Shown here one piece after another: positions 1-6,055 of a DNA stretch of 12,908 bases. The position numbers were made by a program, and so were the translations under genes. Position 1 is the stretch's first letter; every line of letters starts with the position of its first letter. Below the pieces are notes generated by a model. That model searched no databases. It was not told where the DNA came from and saw only the letters and a program-made list of their open reading frames with translations. Source of the DNA: an uncultured Desulfobulbaceae bacterium (GTDB lineage: Bacteria > Desulfobacterota > Desulfobulbia > Desulfobulbales > Desulfobulbaceae); the NCBI GenBank assembly GCA_945787305.1, contig CALZIH010000040.1, forward strand, positions 1 to 12,908, in the 5' to 3' direction.

Positions 1-441
1 CCCCAGGCCCATGGTGATGGCGTTAATCTTACCACTCTTCTCGATACGCTGGGCAATATGCCGGCTGACCACATGCCCGATTTCATGAGCAAGTACACTG
101 AGCAGCTCATCCTCCGACTTCATGGTCTCGATTAAACCAGTGTAGAAGAACACCAGTCCACCGGGTGCGGCAAAGGCATTAAACTGGTCACTTTGAACCA
201 CAAAGAAATTGTAGTTAAAATACTGGGGACCGGCGATAGCAAGCACCTGGTGGCCTAGATCGTTAATATACTGACTGATATCAGGTTCATCAAGCAGCCG
301 AAACTGGGAGCGGACGGAATAGAGGAGCTGCTCGCTGATCATGCGTTCTTCACCGATGGTCATGGCAGCGCCATGTACGGGCAAAAGAAACTGAACCATA
401 ATCAGCAACTGGCAGATTCTATTTTTTAGAAAATTAGACAT
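1..441 (-). CDS. M48 family zinc metalloprotease, exported (3' part beyond window)
   Basis: The first 147 residues of a peptidase M48 protein are present; the gene runs off the left edge. A short N-terminus with basic residues is followed by a hydrophobic stretch (about residues 10-25) that reads as a Sec signal peptide, so the protein should act in the periplasm. The zinc-binding HEIGH motif is at residues 119-123, preceded by the family-typical run NAFAAPGG (88-95) and FFYTGLIE. The third zinc ligand, a downstream Glu, would lie outside the window. M48 proteins of this type (BepA/YfgC-like) are envelope quality-control proteases, but the diagnostic C-terminus is missing, so no subgroup is assigned. 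An in-frame TAG lies 20 codons upstream with no other ATG between, which supports this start; no good Shine-Dalgarno is visible. A second Met at residue 15 is possible. Confidence 0.9.
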   Translation of the reverse strand, partial: MSNFLKNRICQLLIMVQFLLPVHGAAMTIGEERMISEQLLYSVRSQFRLLDEPDISQYINDLGHQVLAIAGPQYFNYNFFVVQSDQFNAFAAPGGLVFFYTGLIETMKSEDELLSVLAHEIGHVVSRHIAQRIEKSGKINAITMGLG

Positions 442-484
442 AGCGTATGCATCTTGCTGGACTCGTAGATAGCGAGTGTAACGA

Positions 485-593
485 GACTTCGAAAAGTCTA
501 AAACGCAGTTTGCATTGTACGGGAATACAATGAAGGCTACCTTGAAATATAACCTTGCCGCTATTGGTGGCGAGGCTTTTTACGATACCGACA
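485..593. repeat. Interspersed palindromic repeat, copy 1 (degenerate)
   Basis: This stretch aligns with 5935-6034. Shared blocks include aaaacg, gtttgca, gggaa-atacaatga, tataaccttgccg and the right end ggcgaggctttttacga. The right arm (574-585) is identical to that of copy 2. The left arm (about 485-498, gacttcgaaaagtc) has diverged, so the terminal stem is largely lost here. An internal hairpin is kept: 553-562 pairs with 566-575 around the loop att, followed by a T run. Relative to copy 2 the stem carries G-T pairs where copy 2 has G-C. This copy also has about nine extra bases in the middle. It lies between the last ABC permease gene and the M48 gene. Confidence 0.7.
553..581 (+). terminator. 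Hairpin plus T run inside repeat copy 1
   Basis: A 10-base-pair stem (553-562 with 566-575, several G-T pairs, 3-base loop) is followed by C and five T's. It has the form of an intrinsic terminator for plus-strand transcription. No plus-strand gene lies just upstream, so it could instead stop antisense transcripts or simply be part of the repeat's own fold. Confidence 0.3.
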
Positions 594-670
594 ATCTTTA
601 CCAAAGAGTATTCCCATTTATTGCACTGGATATCTGCATGTATACCTGTTCTTCTCTCCATACACAAGCC

Positions 671-1558
671 CTAGCAAGCCGATGCATGTTCATACGAACG
701 TTCAAGTTTGCCGACAAACATGGAGCAGGGAAAGGTGAGGATAAAATAGAGCAACGCGACAAGCAACCAGACCTCAATGGTCAGATAGGTCGAGGCCATT
801 AACTGGGTCCCCTGATAGGTGAGTTCCTGGATGGATATTACAGACACTATCGATGAATCTTTGATCAGGGAAATAAACTGACCGGCAAGCGGCGGCAGAA
901 TCTGACGAAATGCCTGGGGAAGAACGATCGTTTTCATCGTTTGCCCCCTGGTTAAGCCAAGAGCATGTGCAGCCTCCCATTGTCCTTTTTCCACAGACTC
1001 AATCCCGGCACGGATTATTTCCGCAATATAAGCGGCCTCAAAAACTGCAAGTGTCACCACAGCAGAAATAAACGGAGACAACGATGAAGGCGGAGCCACA
1101 AACACACTCAGCCAGTAAGCGGTGGCAGGTTCGACATTGGTAATGAAGGCATCAACGCCCAACAAAGGGATGATCTGATCGGCTAAAAAAAAATAGACCA
1201 GAAAAATGATGACCAGCGGCGGAAGATTGCGCATCAATTCGATGTAGGTACGTCCGATCAACTGCCAAAAAAGACTGCGACTTGTTCTTGCCAGAGCCAT
1301 GCAAAGCCCAAGCAGCAAAGCCAACAGGCCGGCATATACGCTCAAGCGAATTGTAGTCAGCAGGCCCAGGACAAGATAATTTGCCACAAACCGATCCTGC
1401 TGCTCGTCAAAGCGAAAGAGATACGGCCAGATAAGCGACCAGTTCCAGGTGTAATTCAAATGAACGACCACCCGGTAGCCGATATATGCAGCAGCCCCGA
1501 CAATCAAGGTCAACAGGAGACCATCAAAAATGGTCATTTTGTTACGACTACCGGTCAT
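671..1558 (-). CDS. Polar amino-acid ABC transporter permease (last gene of operon)
   Basis: A 295-residue inner-membrane permease of the HisM/GltK family (binding-protein-dependent transport, type 1). A first membrane segment (about 9-32) and an external loop are followed by a core of about five hydrophobic segments from residue 60 on. The EAA loop that docks on the ATPase is clear at about 194-216 (WEAAHALGLTRGQ...VLPQA). It shares with the other permease of this cluster (3271-4059) an N-terminal region with Y-x-W-x-W and P-Y/S-YLF, so the two probably form a heterodimer. The insertion around 125-155, before the next conserved segment, is longer than in the partner. The start at 1558 has no clear ribosome-binding site; Met8 (1537) is an alternative. 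The gene lies 51 bases after the binding-protein gene. Confidence 0.92.
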   Translation of the reverse strand: MTGSRNKMTIFDGLLLTLIVGAAAYIGYRVVVHLNYTWNWSLIWPYLFRFDEQQDRFVANYLVLGLLTTIRLSVYAGLLALLLGLCMALARTSRSLFWQLIGRTYIELMRNLPPLVIIFLVYFFLADQIIPLLGVDAFITNVEPATAYWLSVFVAPPSSLSPFISAVVTLAVFEAAYIAEIIRAGIESVEKGQWEAAHALGLTRGQTMKTIVLPQAFRQILPPLAGQFISLIKDSSIVSVISIQELTYQGTQLMASTYLTIEVWLLVALLYFILTFPCSMFVGKLERSYEHASAC

Positions 1559-1587
1559 GGAAAAGACAGTTTATATATTTGAGGATG

Positions 1588-1606
1588 CCTTGAGACGATG
1601 ACAAGG
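1588..1606 (-). other. Small stem-loop between binding-protein and permease genes
   Basis: CCTTG and CAAGG (5-base arms, 9-base loop) lie in the 51-base gap after the binding-protein stop codon. In many ABC operons a hairpin here lets the binding protein be made in excess over the membrane parts. This one is short and could be chance. Confidence 0.25.
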
Positions 1607-1609
1607 TCC

Positions 1610-2428
1610 CTACATCTCACTTTTCCAGGCAGTGGATTCAAACCAATAGCTGTATCGTTCTGCAATCCAGCCCTTACTTTTGACGATCTCAATCCAGTTA
1701 TTAAAAAAATTCAAGGTATCCACATCTCCCTTGCGCACGCCAAAACAAATGGGCTCTTTCATGAGCTGCTCAGTGTAGCCGGTAAGTAGTTCCGGCGATT
1801 CCGTGGCCATATGGGCCGGCAGGGGTTGTGAGCCCACCATGGCATGAACACGTCCGTTTCGCACCTCCTGGACAGCAGCAGGTTCATCATCAAAGAGCCG
1901 CAACTTGGCGGCAGGAAAATTCTTTTTGGCTGCAACTGCGGCTGTGGAGCCAAGACGAGCTGCGATACTAATATCCGGCTTGTTAAAATCAGCTAATGCA
2001 AAGCCTGTGCTCAGCTTTTTATTAGCCAACAGGCCCTGACTTGAATAATAATACGGATTGGTAAAGTTGATTTTCATGTTGCGTTTCGGGGTAACGGTCA
2101 TACCACCGATAATGACATCAAATTTACCGGCAACCAGTGCCGGGATAATCCCTGACCACTTGGTGGGGACAAATTCCACCTTCACGCCCATATCCTCAGC
2201 CAGCTGCTTGGCCACATCAATCTCAAAGCCGATCAGCTCTCCCTTTTTATTTTTCATAGCCCAGGGCACAAAAACATCCATCCCCACACGGATTGTCCCC
2301 CGTTGGGCAATCTGTTCGATGGCGCTTTCAGCTGCAATTTTTTTTTGAATCTCACCGGCACCACTCAACTGAACAAGAAACAGACTGAGTATGCAGACCA
2401 ATACTGCGACATTTTTCCAAGTTACCAT
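1610..2428 (-). CDS. Amino-acid ABC transporter periplasmic substrate-binding protein
   Basis: A 272-residue solute-binding protein of family 3 (SBP_bac_3), which captures a small amino-acid-like ligand in the periplasm and delivers it to the two permeases. A Sec signal peptide (K5, hydrophobic 6-22, cleavage near Gly23-Ala24) has no lipobox Cys, so the protein is probably soluble. The first lobe starts at GTIRVGMDVF (44-53); GFEIDVAKQLAE and TPKRNMKINFTNPYY (113-127) are family landmarks. Arg116 corresponds to the Arg that binds the ligand carboxylate. At the position where family members normally have the Asp that binds the amino group (VGSQP, Ser200), Ser is seen instead, so the ligand is left open. 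The ATG at 2428 is chosen because a near-perfect Shine-Dalgarno precedes it; an in-frame ATG at 2500 would put 24 unlikely residues before the signal peptide. Confidence 0.92.
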   Translation of the reverse strand: MVTWKNVAVLVCILSLFLVQLSGAGEIQKKIAAESAIEQIAQRGTIRVGMDVFVPWAMKNKKGELIGFEIDVAKQLAEDMGVKVEFVPTKWSGIIPALVAGKFDVIIGGMTVTPKRNMKINFTNPYYYSSQGLLANKKLSTGFALADFNKPDISIAARLGSTAAVAAKKNFPAAKLRLFDDEPAAVQEVRNGRVHAMVGSQPLPAHMATESPELLTGYTEQLMKEPICFGVRKGDVDTLNFFNNWIEIVKSKGWIAERYSYWFESTAWKSEM

Positions 2429-2430
2429 TA

Positions 2431-2440
2431 CTCCTCCTTT
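2431..2440 (-). promoter_or_regulatory. Strong ribosome-binding site of the binding-protein gene
   Basis: The minus strand reads AAAGGAGGAG followed by TA and the ATG at 2428. It is the best Shine-Dalgarno in this operon and fixes the start. It fits the usual need for more binding protein than permease. Confidence 0.8.
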
Positions 2441-2512
2441 GTATATATTTTTCATCTCAACGTGTAGCCTTTCTTGAGGCAACAGCTCACAACCAACCAT
2501 GTTGTAATCATC

Positions 2513-3256
2513 TTATAGTATCTGGCGAAGAAACTCTCTGGTTCTCTTATGCCGTGGATTGAGGAAAAAGTCCTCACCCTGCCCTTCTTCAACCAGGCGG
2601 CCCTGCTCCATAAAAACGATCCGATCGCCAACCTCACGGGCAAAGCCCATTTCATGGGTGACAACCACCATGGTCATGCCCTCACCGGCAAGTGTTCGCA
2701 TTACATCAAGGACCTCTCCGATCATTTCCGGATCCAGGGCACTGGTCGCCTCGTCAAAGAGCATCACTTTCGGCATCATTGCCAGCGCCCTGGCAATGGC
2801 AACCCGCTGCTGCTGACCACCACTGAGCTCATGGGGATAGTTGTCAGCCTTGTCAGACAAATCAACTCGATGTAAAAGTTCCAACGTATGCCCAGCGGCA
2901 CTCCTACGGCTCTTCTTCCTCACCAACCGCTGGGCAAGGTCTATATTCTTGCGTACTGTAAGATGGGGAAAAAGATTAAAAGATTGAAAAACCATTCCCA
3001 CTTCACGTCTGATTTCCAATCGGTTTTTTTCATTCTGATCAAGGGTAATGCCATCGACCACAATCCGTCCACTATCTACTTCCTCAAGACCATTTAAACA
3101 GCGAAGAAAGGTGGATTTACCTGAACCTGAAGGCCCGACAACGACCAGCACTTCACCTCTATCAACGGTAACGGTGAAATCCTCCAGACCGATTACCGGA
3201 CCGGGAAAGGTCTTGCATAGATTTTCTGCTATAATAATGGGATCCTTCTTCTGCAC
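2513..3256 (-). CDS. Polar amino-acid ABC transporter ATP-binding protein (GlnQ/HisP-like)
   Basis: A 247-residue cytoplasmic ATPase with every nucleotide-binding motif: Walker A GPSGSGKST (41-49), Q-loop Gln91 in VFQSFNLFPH, signature LSGGQQQR (144-151), Walker B VMLFDEA with catalytic Glu169, D-loop SALD and switch His201 in VTHEMGFA. The VFQ-FNLFPH stretch is typical of the amino-acid-importer (PAAT) group. The frame is open up to a TTG at 3274 that overlaps the upstream permease stop, but nothing resembling a Shine-Dalgarno precedes that TTG. The GTG at 3256 has GGAG six bases before it and is preferred. The gene follows the first permease gene by about 14 bases and is followed by the binding-protein gene. 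Confidence 0.93.
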   Translation of the reverse strand: MQKKDPIIIAENLCKTFPGPVIGLEDFTVTVDRGEVLVVVGPSGSGKSTFLRCLNGLEEVDSGRIVVDGITLDQNEKNRLEIRREVGMVFQSFNLFPHLTVRKNIDLAQRLVRKKSRRSAAGHTLELLHRVDLSDKADNYPHELSGGQQQRVAIARALAMMPKVMLFDEATSALDPEMIGEVLDVMRTLAGEGMTMVVVTHEMGFAREVGDRIVFMEQGRLVEEGQGEDFFLNPRHKRTREFLRQIL

Positions 3257-3270
3257 TGATTTCTCCGGTA

Positions 3271-4059
3271 TCAAGCGGTACGAAAATGTCTTTTAGCCTG
3301 ATCGGCGCAAAAGGACAGAACCAGCGCAAATGCGAGATAAATGGCGGCCACGGTGAACCAGACCTCAAAAGTTAGAAAAGTTTCTGCAATAATCATTCGT
3401 CCCTGCATGGTGAGATCATAAACGGCAATGGTACTGACCAACGCCGAATCTTTAAGGAGTGAAACAGCCTGACTCGTTAACGGGGGTAGTATTCTCCTGA
3501 TTGCCTGGGGCAGGATAACCGCTCTATACGTTGAAAAACGACTCATGCCCAGGGCATGTGAGGCTTCCCACTGGCCGGTGGGGACGGCAACAATGCCTGC
3601 GCGAAAAATCTCCGAAGCGTAGGCCCCTTCAAAGAGGCTGAGTGCCAGAACAGCAGTGGCAAATCGACCGATGTCAAGAATTGGCGCCATTACAAAATAG
3701 AGGAAAAAAATCTGGACCAGAAGTGGCGTGTTTCGAATCAGTTCCAGATACACCATGGCCAGGCAACGCCCAACCGGAGAGCCTGAAAGACGAAGCAAGG
3801 CAGTGGCCAAGCCAATTAAAGCAGAACATATAAGGCTATACAGGGTAATTTCCAGGGTAACGATCAGGCCGTCTAGAAGAGGACCGGCCTGAAAACGACC
3901 TTCGTTCACGGTAAAGAGATAGCTGGGAATACTCTGCCAATGCCAGTTATAGCCAAGTTGATTGCTACCGCGAACCAAGAGATAGCCACCCAGGGCAAGG
4001 ACAAAAAGAAATTTAATGGTATCAACGTGTGGGGACAGATCCCGCCGTCGGTTTTTCAT
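3271..4059 (-). CDS. Polar amino-acid ABC transporter permease (first gene of operon)
   Basis: A 262-residue HisQM-family inner-membrane permease. It has an N-terminal segment (about 14-30), an external loop, then a core of about five hydrophobic segments. The ATPase-docking EAA loop is at about 164-186 (WEASHALGMSR...VILPQA), and the family motif ELIRNTPLLVQIFFLYF is at about 106-122. It pairs with the permease at 671-1558, giving one complete importer with the ATPase and binding protein between them. The start ATG at 4059 begins MKNRRRD, a basic cytoplasmic end suited to the first membrane segment; no strong Shine-Dalgarno is seen. It is the first gene of the operon. Confidence 0.92.
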   Translation of the reverse strand: MKNRRRDLSPHVDTIKFLFVLALGGYLLVRGSNQLGYNWHWQSIPSYLFTVNEGRFQAGPLLDGLIVTLEITLYSLICSALIGLATALLRLSGSPVGRCLAMVYLELIRNTPLLVQIFFLYFVMAPILDIGRFATAVLALSLFEGAYASEIFRAGIVAVPTGQWEASHALGMSRFSTYRAVILPQAIRRILPPLTSQAVSLLKDSALVSTIAVYDLTMQGRMIIAETFLTFEVWFTVAAIYLAFALVLSFCADQAKRHFRTA

Positions 4060-4139
4060 AAAGGTAGCAGAGAGATATCAGAAACCAGGAATGGGGTTGT
4101 CTGAACTGAGTTTAGCGGTTGTGGTCTATCACGGTCGCT

Positions 4140-4168
4140 ATGGTATTCAATTTGCTGCTTCATTTCAA
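4140..4168 (-). promoter_or_regulatory. Candidate promoter of the ABC operon
   Basis: On the minus strand TTGAAA (4163-4168) and TACCAT (4140-4145) are separated by 17 bases and lie about 80 bases before the first permease gene. The -35 matches consensus at five of six positions, the -10 at four. The rest of 4060-4350 shows only weaker candidates and no convincing gene. Confidence 0.35.
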
Positions 4169-4352
4169 GCAACATTACCTTTTCTCCGTCTCTCTTAACA
4201 AGACAGGGCACCAGAAATGGCCTATTCCCTTTAGTAGAGCCTCCAAGGGCATGAAGCAGGCAAGTATCAATTTGAAAAATTAGAGTACAACAGGTTAAGC
4301 AGGCGCAGTAGCCAATACTATCGAGGAACGATATACAGGCAAGGGGAAGAGA

Positions 4353-4393
4353 CATCTCAGGCCCCCGAAACCTAGGGACGGAGGCCTGAGATG
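4353..4393 (-). terminator. Large stem-loop after the beta-barrel gene
   Basis: Perfect 11-base arms catctcaggcc (4353-4363) and ggcctgagatg (4383-4393) enclose a 19-base loop that contains the palindrome cctagg. It begins 22 bases after the stop codon of the outer-membrane protein gene. On the minus strand the stem is followed by a pyrimidine-rich stretch (tctcttcccctt) rather than a pure T run, so it may be a weak terminator or an mRNA-stabilising 3' end. Confidence 0.5.
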
Positions 4394-4414
4394 GGATTTG
4401 CTAAAAATCTAAGC

Positions 4415-5140
4415 TTAGAAGAAATACCTGAATGCAGCTACTACATTGCTGCTTTTGATATCTTCGACTTCAATACCGCTGATATTGATATCGTTGGTAG
4501 CAAGATATTCATAACCTACAGATACCGCCATATTTTGATGAAACGGGTATGTTATACCTGCACCTGCCTTGTAGGCAAAGGTGGTCTCACTGTCATCAAC
4601 CTGTTGTATGGAAACATCAACCTTACCAATACCCATGCCCACAGTACCGTAAATCGCTACCGGGCCGACAGGATATTCATAAACGCCATTAAGCATTGCT
4701 GTGTCAATCCGTACATCTCCGGAGCCAACGTTTTTCAAATCGGATTTCTGGGTTGCCAGCTCACCTTCTACCCGGAAATTGCCGAATTGCCGTCCTAAAG
4801 CAAGGCCAGCGCCCCAGCCGGTGTCGGTTTCCACCGCGCCAGAGATACCTTGAATATCCATATCGCCGACCCAGGTAGCTCTACCTGCAACCTGAACATA
4901 CCAGGGATGTACTTCCTCTTCCTTACGCAGCCTCTCGATTTCCTTGGCTTGAGAATCAATCAATGCAGCCTGACCCTTGATCTGTTCACCTTGCTGGGCA
5001 TGCCCTGACTTCAGGCCATCAATCTGCTGCTGACAGTCGTCCGGGCAACCATCTACTTTTTTAACAGGACTACCAGCAAGGCTATTCCCTGCGGCAAAGA
5101 CACATACCGATACTGCTACAGCACTTAATACTTTTTTCAT
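4415..5140 (-). CDS. Outer-membrane beta-barrel protein with N-terminal coiled coil
   Basis: 241 residues. A clear Sec signal peptide (MKK, hydrophobic 4-18, cleavage near residues 22-23) is followed by a short region with two cysteines (C32-PDD-C36). Next is a Gln/Lys/Glu-rich heptad-like stretch (about 37-76) that looks like a coiled coil. From about residue 78 on, alternating aromatic and polar strands end in Phe (RYFF), the usual recognition end for outer-membrane insertion. The barrel part (about 165 residues) suits an eight-stranded barrel of the OMP_b-brl (OmpW/OmpA-like) type. Its cargo or partner cannot be read from sequence. The start is supported by GGAG about seven bases before the ATG. 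It has its own promoter (5234-5261) and a stem-loop behind it, so it is probably monocistronic. Confidence 0.85.
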   Translation of the reverse strand: MKKVLSAVAVSVCVFAAGNSLAGSPVKKVDGCPDDCQQQIDGLKSGHAQQGEQIKGQAALIDSQAKEIERLRKEEEVHPWYVQVAGRATWVGDMDIQGISGAVETDTGWGAGLALGRQFGNFRVEGELATQKSDLKNVGSGDVRIDTAMLNGVYEYPVGPVAIYGTVGMGIGKVDVSIQQVDDSETTFAYKAGAGITYPFHQNMAVSVGYEYLATNDINISGIEVEDIKSSNVVAAFRYFF

Positions 5141-5233
5141 GATCTTCTCCTTTTTTGTTCTTTTATCCGTACCGACCAGTCATCATCTAACCAGTACTTT
5201 ACAGTGACGAATTCTTAAATTTGTGACCATTAA

Positions 5234-5261
5234 GTTATAAGGTATTTGATTTCATTGTCAA
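5234..5261 (-). promoter_or_regulatory. Sigma-70-type promoter of the beta-barrel gene
   Basis: On the minus strand a perfect -35 TTGACA (5256-5261), a 16-base spacer and TATAAC (5234-5239, five of six) form the best promoter match in the window. Transcription should start near 5227, giving an untranslated leader of about 85 bases ahead of the ATG at 5140. Confidence 0.75.
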
Positions 5262-5934
5262 GACTGATTCTTTAAAAATCGAAGGCAGCATCTTCATCAC
5301 CCTCTGCTTCCGTTTTTCTTTTCATACCTTTTACCCAGGATCTCTATAGCGGGTGCCTCATTTTTCATCAGCAGTGCAAGTTGAGATATAAAGACGTTTA
5401 TGCGTCAGTTGTTCGGCCCCACACATACAAATACCCTATATTGTTCACAGGTTGTAGACTGTATAAAAACTAAGCAACCGCCATGCCACAATAGAACACA
5501 GGCGATAAATCGGCTTTTCCAGTGGTATTCAACATCTTAAAAACAAGCCGATTAATGCTTCAACCATTTAAATTTATTATTAAATACCTAGAACAGTAGA
5601 TAAAAAAAGAATCGAAAATAAGCGAGCACATGCTGATGTATTACCGGCTAGTGTTAGACGCCAAAAAAATGACGCGTCGCCTAATAGATACAAATAAACC
5701 TGTTTCCAGGTATCCTTGATGCAGAATACGCACAATGATTTTCACTGGATTGCTCCCTTGCTCGCTACGCCGAATCCTCGTGACAAATGTATAAACACAA
5801 ACCGGAGTTCGTTAAAGAATTATCTATTGGCTAAAAAGCGACGGCTTTGTAGAGGTGACATCGACCCCTCATTGCTCTGGAGAGTAAAGACAGCCCTGAG
5901 TGGCTGTAAAGATCAAAAAAGTTGAATTGCAAAA
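5262..5934. other. Long non-coding stretch
   Basis: About 670 AT-rich bases without a convincing gene. Visible structure: an inverted repeat at 5508-5553, a short hairpin at 5698-5711 that on the minus strand has a GAAA loop and is followed by TTATTT, and the palindrome gacgcgtc near 5672. One plus-strand frame (5716-5925, 69 codons, starting TTG-ATG) is open, but it has only a weak AGG before it and resembles no family I know. It could hold a small RNA or decayed DNA. Confidence 0.4.
5508..5553. repeat. Inverted repeat in the non-coding stretch
   Basis: Perfect 9-base arms aatcggctt (5508-5516) and aagccgatt (5545-5553) are separated by 28 bases. No T run follows on either strand, so it does not look like an intrinsic terminator. 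Confidence 0.45.
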
Positions 5935-6034
5935 CGATGGACTCGTAAAAAGCCCAAAACGCCGTTTGCACGGTAGGGAAATACAATGAGTTATAACCTT
6001 GCCGCCGTCGGCGGCGAGGCTTTTTACGACATCG
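5935..6034. repeat. Interspersed palindromic repeat, copy 2 (intact arms)
   Basis: Terminal arms tcgtaaaaagcc (5943-5954) and ggctttttacga (6018-6029) are perfect 12-base inverted repeats. They extend outward by a further cgatg (5935-5939) / catcg (6030-6034) after a 3-base bulge. Inside lies a GC-rich hairpin (5997-6019). The element aligns along most of its length with 485-593, in the same orientation. It encodes no protein, so it resembles a MITE or REP-type element. It lies 21 bases beyond the end of the GGDEF-EAL gene. Confidence 0.75.
5997..6025 (+). terminator. Strong hairpin plus T run inside repeat copy 2
   Basis: ccttgccgcc (5997-6006) pairs with ggcggcgagg (6010-6019) around a 3-base loop, with a single T-G pair, and is followed by C and five T's. 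By form it is an intrinsic terminator for plus-strand transcription. No plus-strand gene is recognised upstream, so its role may be to block transcripts running antisense into the GGDEF-EAL gene. Confidence 0.45.
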
Positions 6035-6055
6035 ACAAAAATATATTGCAGGAAA

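Noticed and set aside
434..667. Minus-strand open frame between the permease and M48 genes
   Set aside because: It runs through the interspersed repeat and overlaps the M48 start; no ribosome-binding site or homology is seen.
4056..4355. Minus-strand open frame of 99 codons just before the first permease
   Set aside because: It starts inside the stem-loop, has no Shine-Dalgarno, covers the likely promoter of the ABC operon and reads like low-complexity non-protein sequence.
5651..5684. Resemblance to an integron attC site (gttagac ... gcctaat)
   Set aside because: The two core-like motifs are in the wrong order for a single attC site, no integrase or cassettes are present, and the match is short enough to be chance.
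5716..5925. Plus-strand open frame of 69 codons
   Set aside because: Weak ribosome-binding site, no known family, and no promoter seen; left as part of the non-coding stretch.
5935..6055. c-di-GMP riboswitch near the GGDEF-EAL gene
   Set aside because: The element lies downstream of the gene, and the conserved GEMM core sequences are absent.
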